Below, one piece after another: positions 59,628 to 64,000 of a DNA stretch of 64,000 nt; the first letter of the stretch is position 1; each line of letters begins with the position of its first letter. Origin of the DNA: Echinostoma caproni (taxonomy: Eukaryota > Platyhelminthes > Trematoda > Plagiorchiida > Echinostomatidae); contig UZAN01039462.1 of the NCBI GenBank assembly GCA_900618425.1, positions 94,434 to 158,433 on the forward strand, read 5' to 3'. The notes below the pieces were generated by a model that did no database searches, was not told where the DNA came from, and worked only from the letters and a program-made list of their open reading frames with translations. Both the position numbers and the translations under genes were made by a program.

Positions 59628-62570
59628 CTGATCTCACTAATAAAATCCCACATTTGTCCGCATAAAAACATTTCCCTTTCCAGTGGAAAATCTTATTTGA
59701 CTTCGTAATCCTGCAATGTTATTTATTCTCCGGAGACATATTGGTTGAAAATGTTTAGGCCACAGAATAACTTGGATGAGCATTCTTTTGGGTGTTTTAT
59801 GCTTGAAGTGCTTTGGTAACAAAACCGCCAGTGCTGGAATCCCGAGATTTCTTCAACTATTGGAAGACCTCCCCAAACCGGACCTCTAAATTTTTGTAAG
59901 TGGATTTCTATGGGTCCGAAAGATGCTAACAATGGCCCGTTTTTTAAATTCAAGATTCTCAAGGTGTAAAGTCACCATCAAGAAAAGCAAATTTTTACGA
60001 CTGCAACGCGGTGGGTGGTTTGACTGCGTCCACAAAAACAACACCTCGATGTGTTTAAGAGCAAAAGGTGACAGGCTTATTTTCACCTTCATCTTTGTAA
60101 CTGCTGCTATTTACTGGGACATTTCCATTTTAAAAATGATCCATATCTTTATGAATGATATCTGTGAATCGTAATCTTCAAGTGTAAAGTTGGGCCTCGA
60201 GAATGAGCAAGTAAATATTTGGAGAAGTGAATCAAAACGAGTTCGGTTGCTTGGCGGATGAATTAGTTAGCTACAGAATTTGATCACCATTGCATGTTTC
60301 TCGGTCAGTTTTTCAGTTGTTGAACTACATATGCCCATGGGCATACCAGTTTTCCAAATTTTGAACTAACAAGACTTCTGTTTCATGGCACCGTGTCAAA
60401 TGATTCGGGAAGCTAAATAATTCGACATGGGCTTATTTTATGTTGGAATGTTGAATAAAACATCTTAAATCTTTCTGATTATGTTGAATTCTCAAATGGA
60501 TCTTAATTTCATCGTACAAGACGGTATAAATGCCAATTTCATTTGACTAATTCCTTTATGCACCACTTAACTAAACATTCATCGAATGAAATCTTCATCC
60601 ATGAATTTTGAGGGAACCCTTCGTCATGCAACGTATTAACAACAGAAAATTATTAGAATACTCTGTGAATCTGCATTTCTAATGTGTATTTAGGTTGGGA
60701 TTGTCTGATTTAAATAAATAAAATATTTCTGTGTTCGTTTTGTTAAACAAACCTTTTCCAGGGTCATACTCGATACACTGCACACAAATAGGCCGAGATT
60801 TTATCATCTTCCCCTAACCTTCCATAATTGATCATGCTAACACACCTTATTGACCCGGTCGGGTATCGCATCAGTTGAGAGGTGAAACACCTACTCTGGA
60901 TCTTTGGGTTTCTCTTTTGTTTCGCTCGGAAATTTTGCGCGCAAGGAGTTATGATATATGTGATGTCTACTATGTTATGTAAGCGGACAGTATATAGTTG
61001 TTTGTCATATGGGTTCCACATCATTCGGGCATCATTTATCCTAAAGCCAAATGGCGTGAAATATCAACCGCTGCCAGTAGGTTTATGAGCATCATTTATC
61101 ATTTTACGGTGGTGACATAACATCCAGAGTAACGGGCATGGAAACAGAACTGGTATGTCAGTGAAACAATACAATAGATATATGTCTGTCGTGAGACAGG
61201 TTCTCAAACTTGATCGAATCTACATTTCAAATGCTGAGCTCCACGTTTGGGGATGAGGGATCAGTTAATTTTACTGATCTGCATACTGTTTAAATGACTT
61301 TGATTTATTGTAAGTCACTTCGTAAGATTCATTGCTGTCATAAAAAGCCGGATATTAAACGCTTGTCTCCACCATAAGTCAATTTCCATCGCGAGTATTC
61401 AAAGACCTAACACAGCTCATGCCTGGTGTTATGGTCCTTTCTTGTATCTACCACTCGGTGTTTGAATCAAACAAACACATCTACAATCTTTTTAGTTGAT
61501 CTTTGGTTCAAAGTAAAAGAAAAATCGATGCCGCTATTAAAAAGACAATAAAATCAATGCGACAATAAGTGTCAGATCGGAGAGAAAAAAAATATAGATT
61601 GAATACAGAAAGTAAAAATCCATCATCCAGCACCACATCCACCATATGCCCCTAATTTATACACCTGTTTGCCGGAATAAACTGATAATATTTGGGCGGA
61701 TAAAAGAGCAGGTAATTTCTGGACAGCATACCCATAAATCACCTACAGCAGGACAAGTGTATTTTTTTCTCTTTCCGAGACATGTGTGCGGTACTATTGT
61801 ATAAGGCAAAGCAAAATCCCGCCTAGGGTAACTCGTATATACATTTCATTGTTTTGAACAACGTAGTTAATAAAATTAAATAATGATATCACAGACCAGA
61901 TGATGCGTTTAGCCTTGGTAGCCTCAACGTAAAACCACGATTACTTCTTTTGATAATACCATATGTGTTATATTCAAAAGAGCATAATCTTCTGTATATT
62001 TTAGTAGAATAGCAAACGAAACGTCTTTGTTGACAGGTGTACCGCTACCAAGTAATACTCTATATTACATAAACACGTTGAATGTTGAATTTGATTCGAA
62101 TTATTTGAAGGCATGATCGAGCGAATAAATATTCTCTTAATGGCAGCATACTTTTAAATTTTGTCACTTTTATAGATTTTTCTAAAAAAGGGTTTGCGAA
62201 ATGTGTCCCGTTAGGTTCATCACGCTTGGGCGGTCAAAGTGAGAATATAAAGATATGTCTACATTGGATACTCTCTCTTTTCTTCCCACTTATCCACTGG
62301 AAAGGTTATCCTTGCATCAAGTGATTCTCTCAGTCAGAAGAAGAGGCATGATTTGATTCCCGGTACAATCCATCCCGTTGATGAAAAGATTTGTTTAGGC
62401 GTTTTTTTCACACACCGTTCGGATTGCAACGGGAAAAAAATTAACCGTGACTCAGGAATGTGTGTGTGTGTGTGTTGTACTGCTTGATTACGGTCATTGC
62501 TTTGTTCTTGGGAAAGGAACTTGACTGAAAATAGGGTTATTCGCATGTTCGGTTGCGTGCGCATCATCCT
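59628..62570. other. no supported gene; (GT)n microsatellite
   Basis: Open frames occur on both strands near 59640-60174 and 60764-61088 without good splice sites. The plus frame at 60882 starts with a hydrophobic run (LLWIFGFLFCFA) but also lies over an open minus frame. A (GT)n run is at 62457-62476. Confidence 0.32.
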
Positions 62571-63200
62571 GCATCATCGAAACGAAATTCAATGAGGAGA
62601 ACCGAAGCAACCGGTAAACGACAACCTAATCGCCCGAAATACATCGGGAGCGCCATGAGACAAATCATTCATTTAGCGCACCAGCACGGACGCGGCTTGT
62701 GACAGTTGTTTGACCAGATGCTGAAAGCCATGCGCAGATTGATGGATGAGCAGACAAACGTTCATTTTCGCTTTACATCAGCATTTTAGCGAGAGGGGAC
62801 CTCATTTTGGGCTGATTTACAATGAAACGATACGCGGACAAATCATTTCAGTGTGCTCACTCAACGCATGTTCCGAATTAGCCCGAACAGAATACCGATT
62901 GATTTTGATACACTGCACTTTTCTCAGCAGGAAGAACCTGATCGATCATTTTAAAATTGCGTGTAGTGGAATAAGAGGGTTTTCGCTGATGCGAAATATG
63001 CAACGCGTGATACATTCCCGACGCAAGGGAAGGGAACATGAGCTAGAAGTTTACTGTTGAACTGTCCACAAGATGAACGGGATCGCAGTAAGCTGCTGCG
63101 GCTGGAACACCAATTCAAACTATGTCATTGTGCTCGATGGTTGTACTGTTTACGTTCAACACTGAATATAACAATTTGCCTGGTTCGACTGCGACTTCAG
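62571..63200 (+). other. GC-richer stretch with broken coding-like frames
   Basis: Frames such as FDQMLKAMRRLMDEQTNVHF (62709-62770), IPIDFDTLHFSQQEEPD and WNKRVFADAKYATRD are protein-like but shift against each other. This could be a decayed retroelement gag-like region or the 5' part of the gene to the right. I cannot decide. Confidence 0.3.
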
Positions 63201-63368
63201 GCGCACTTTTATTCGATTCCCTTTAAAAGAAATACAAAGGAAATGGCAAAAATACAAAATGGATATGGATTAATGCTGGTTCAGACGCACTGTCACCAAC
63301 TAAAAAAACGTAGAGGAAGAACTATGGCTGATAGGAGAAAGCGTACAGTAGACAGTCATTGCGAAAAG
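63201..63368 (+). CDS. candidate exon of right-end gene C
   Basis: The acceptor GACTGCGACTTCAG opens 56 codons ending at AAAAG|GTATGC in phase 0. The peptide is basic: FYSIPFKRNTKEMAKIQN, HCHQLKKRRGRTMADRRK and VDSHCEK. The phase fits the next exon, at 63623, across a 254-nt intron. The basic stretch could be a nuclear signal. Confidence 0.36.
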
Positions 63369-63622
63369 GTATGCTGCAAACTCCAGTGCACCCAATTAGC
63401 CTAACCGGTATAATTGTACATTAGGCTTCTCTTCTAAAGGAATCTAGCTGGCTAGACAATCCATTCGAGTATCCATTCCCGCAAACGTGCATAACGTAGG
63501 CCTCATGAATAACCATTTTATTTGCTGCTGAGCTACAACGTATCAAAGTGGAACACCATGACACTTCACAGGTTTTCTGATAATTGCAGGGATCCGAAAA
63601 GTTCAACGCATTTCGTATTTAG

Positions 63623-63829
63623 GTGTTGGAAAGAGAAAATTTATTCAATCGACAGCCTTTTGTCATTTTTGATTGGGAATCACGTTCCATAAGCTCGTTT
63701 GTTTTTCCAAATGGTAGTCACTGCGCACGGTGCTTGTGTTCTGGCAAAAGTTCATTCAATGCTATTAGTTTTGTTTTTGGAATACCAAACGTTCATGAAT
63801 CCCGATTGCTGCTTTCTACCGCCGACCTT
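63623..63829 (+). CDS. candidate exon of right-end gene C, WD-like
   Basis: The acceptor TTTCGTATTTAG and the donor GACCTT|GTAAGT enclose 207 nt in phase 0 to 0. The peptide reads LFNRQPFVIFDWESRSISSF, NGSHCARCLCSGKSSFN and AISFVFGIPNVHESRLLL, with STAD at the end. The alternation of an IFDW-type strand, a Ser/His-containing loop, an ISFVF strand and LLLSTAD resembles a WD40 repeat, but no full repeat is visible. The gene would continue past the window. Confidence 0.42.
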
Positions 63830-64000
63830 GTAAGTGTTTATTCCAGCGTATGGGATCATCGAAATATACCAAAATTAGAATTAAGTTGCGTACTCAACGG
63901 AGCATAACTAACAAATTCTCACTGTTTGGATGAGATTGAAAAACTCGGAGCTCCTGCGCGAATTTGACACTATTTAACCATGATATCAGAAGAGATGGAT
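63830..64000. other. right edge, putative intron
   Basis: Sequence after the GTAAGT donor at 63830. The frame stays open to 63907 by read-through. Nothing else is visible. Confidence 0.4.

Noticed and set aside
1..64000. CRISPR array, bacterial operon, plasmid or phage content
   Set aside because: No regularly spaced repeats, no ribosome-binding-site and gene trains and no long reading frames. Everything recognisable is eukaryotic mobile DNA.

Overview
This window looks like draft nuclear DNA of a parasitic flatworm, most likely a digenean trematode. It is about 40% GC by eye, has no long open reading frames, and carries two runs of N (10330-10723 and 21247-21568) plus single Ns. No bacterial operon, rRNA, functional tRNA or CRISPR array is visible. 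The organism call rests on decayed non-LTR retrotransposons whose endonuclease and reverse-transcriptase motifs resemble those common in schistosome and liver-fluke genomes, a Penelope-like GIY-YIG tail, Tc1-type transposase pieces and tRNA-derived SINE-like repeats. The family resemblances come from memory of the families, not from a search.

The most secure content is mobile DNA. The left end (430-905) has two copies of a tRNA-like repeat (called A here), head to head; another A pair lies at 22795-23345 and a single copy at 58935-59170. A second tRNA-like repeat (B) is at 4840-4965 and, again head to head, at 15065-15205 and 15395-15525. Non-LTR fragments are at 2430-2950 (+), 20890-21740 (+), 33640-35350 (-), 44000-44470 (-) and 48690-49960 (-). 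A Penelope-like endonuclease fragment is at 37040-37335 (+). Tc1-type transposase pieces are at 6769-7205 (-) and about 48230-48383 (-).

Host genes are split into short exons, so calls rest on splice sites, reading phase and residue composition; no product is recognised with certainty. On the plus strand a chain of candidate exons runs from a signal-peptide exon at 6515-6662 to 31269-31355. Many have matching phases and a cysteine-containing, extracellular look, so they may form one long secreted or membrane protein gene, with transposons and SINEs sitting in its introns. A very short gene with a signal peptide and a hydrophobic tail is proposed at 35563-35855. Plus-strand exons at 52454-55756 and a WD-like pair at 63201-63829 may belong to further genes.

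On the minus strand, candidate exons lie at 1988-2190, 18702-18789, 39100-41433, 46873-48003, 51348-51468 and 57397-59627. The last group has a signal-peptide-like first exon and an acidic terminal exon. Exon confidences are deliberately modest: in AT-rich DNA an AG/GT-bounded open stretch is easy to find, and consistent phase only partly offsets that.
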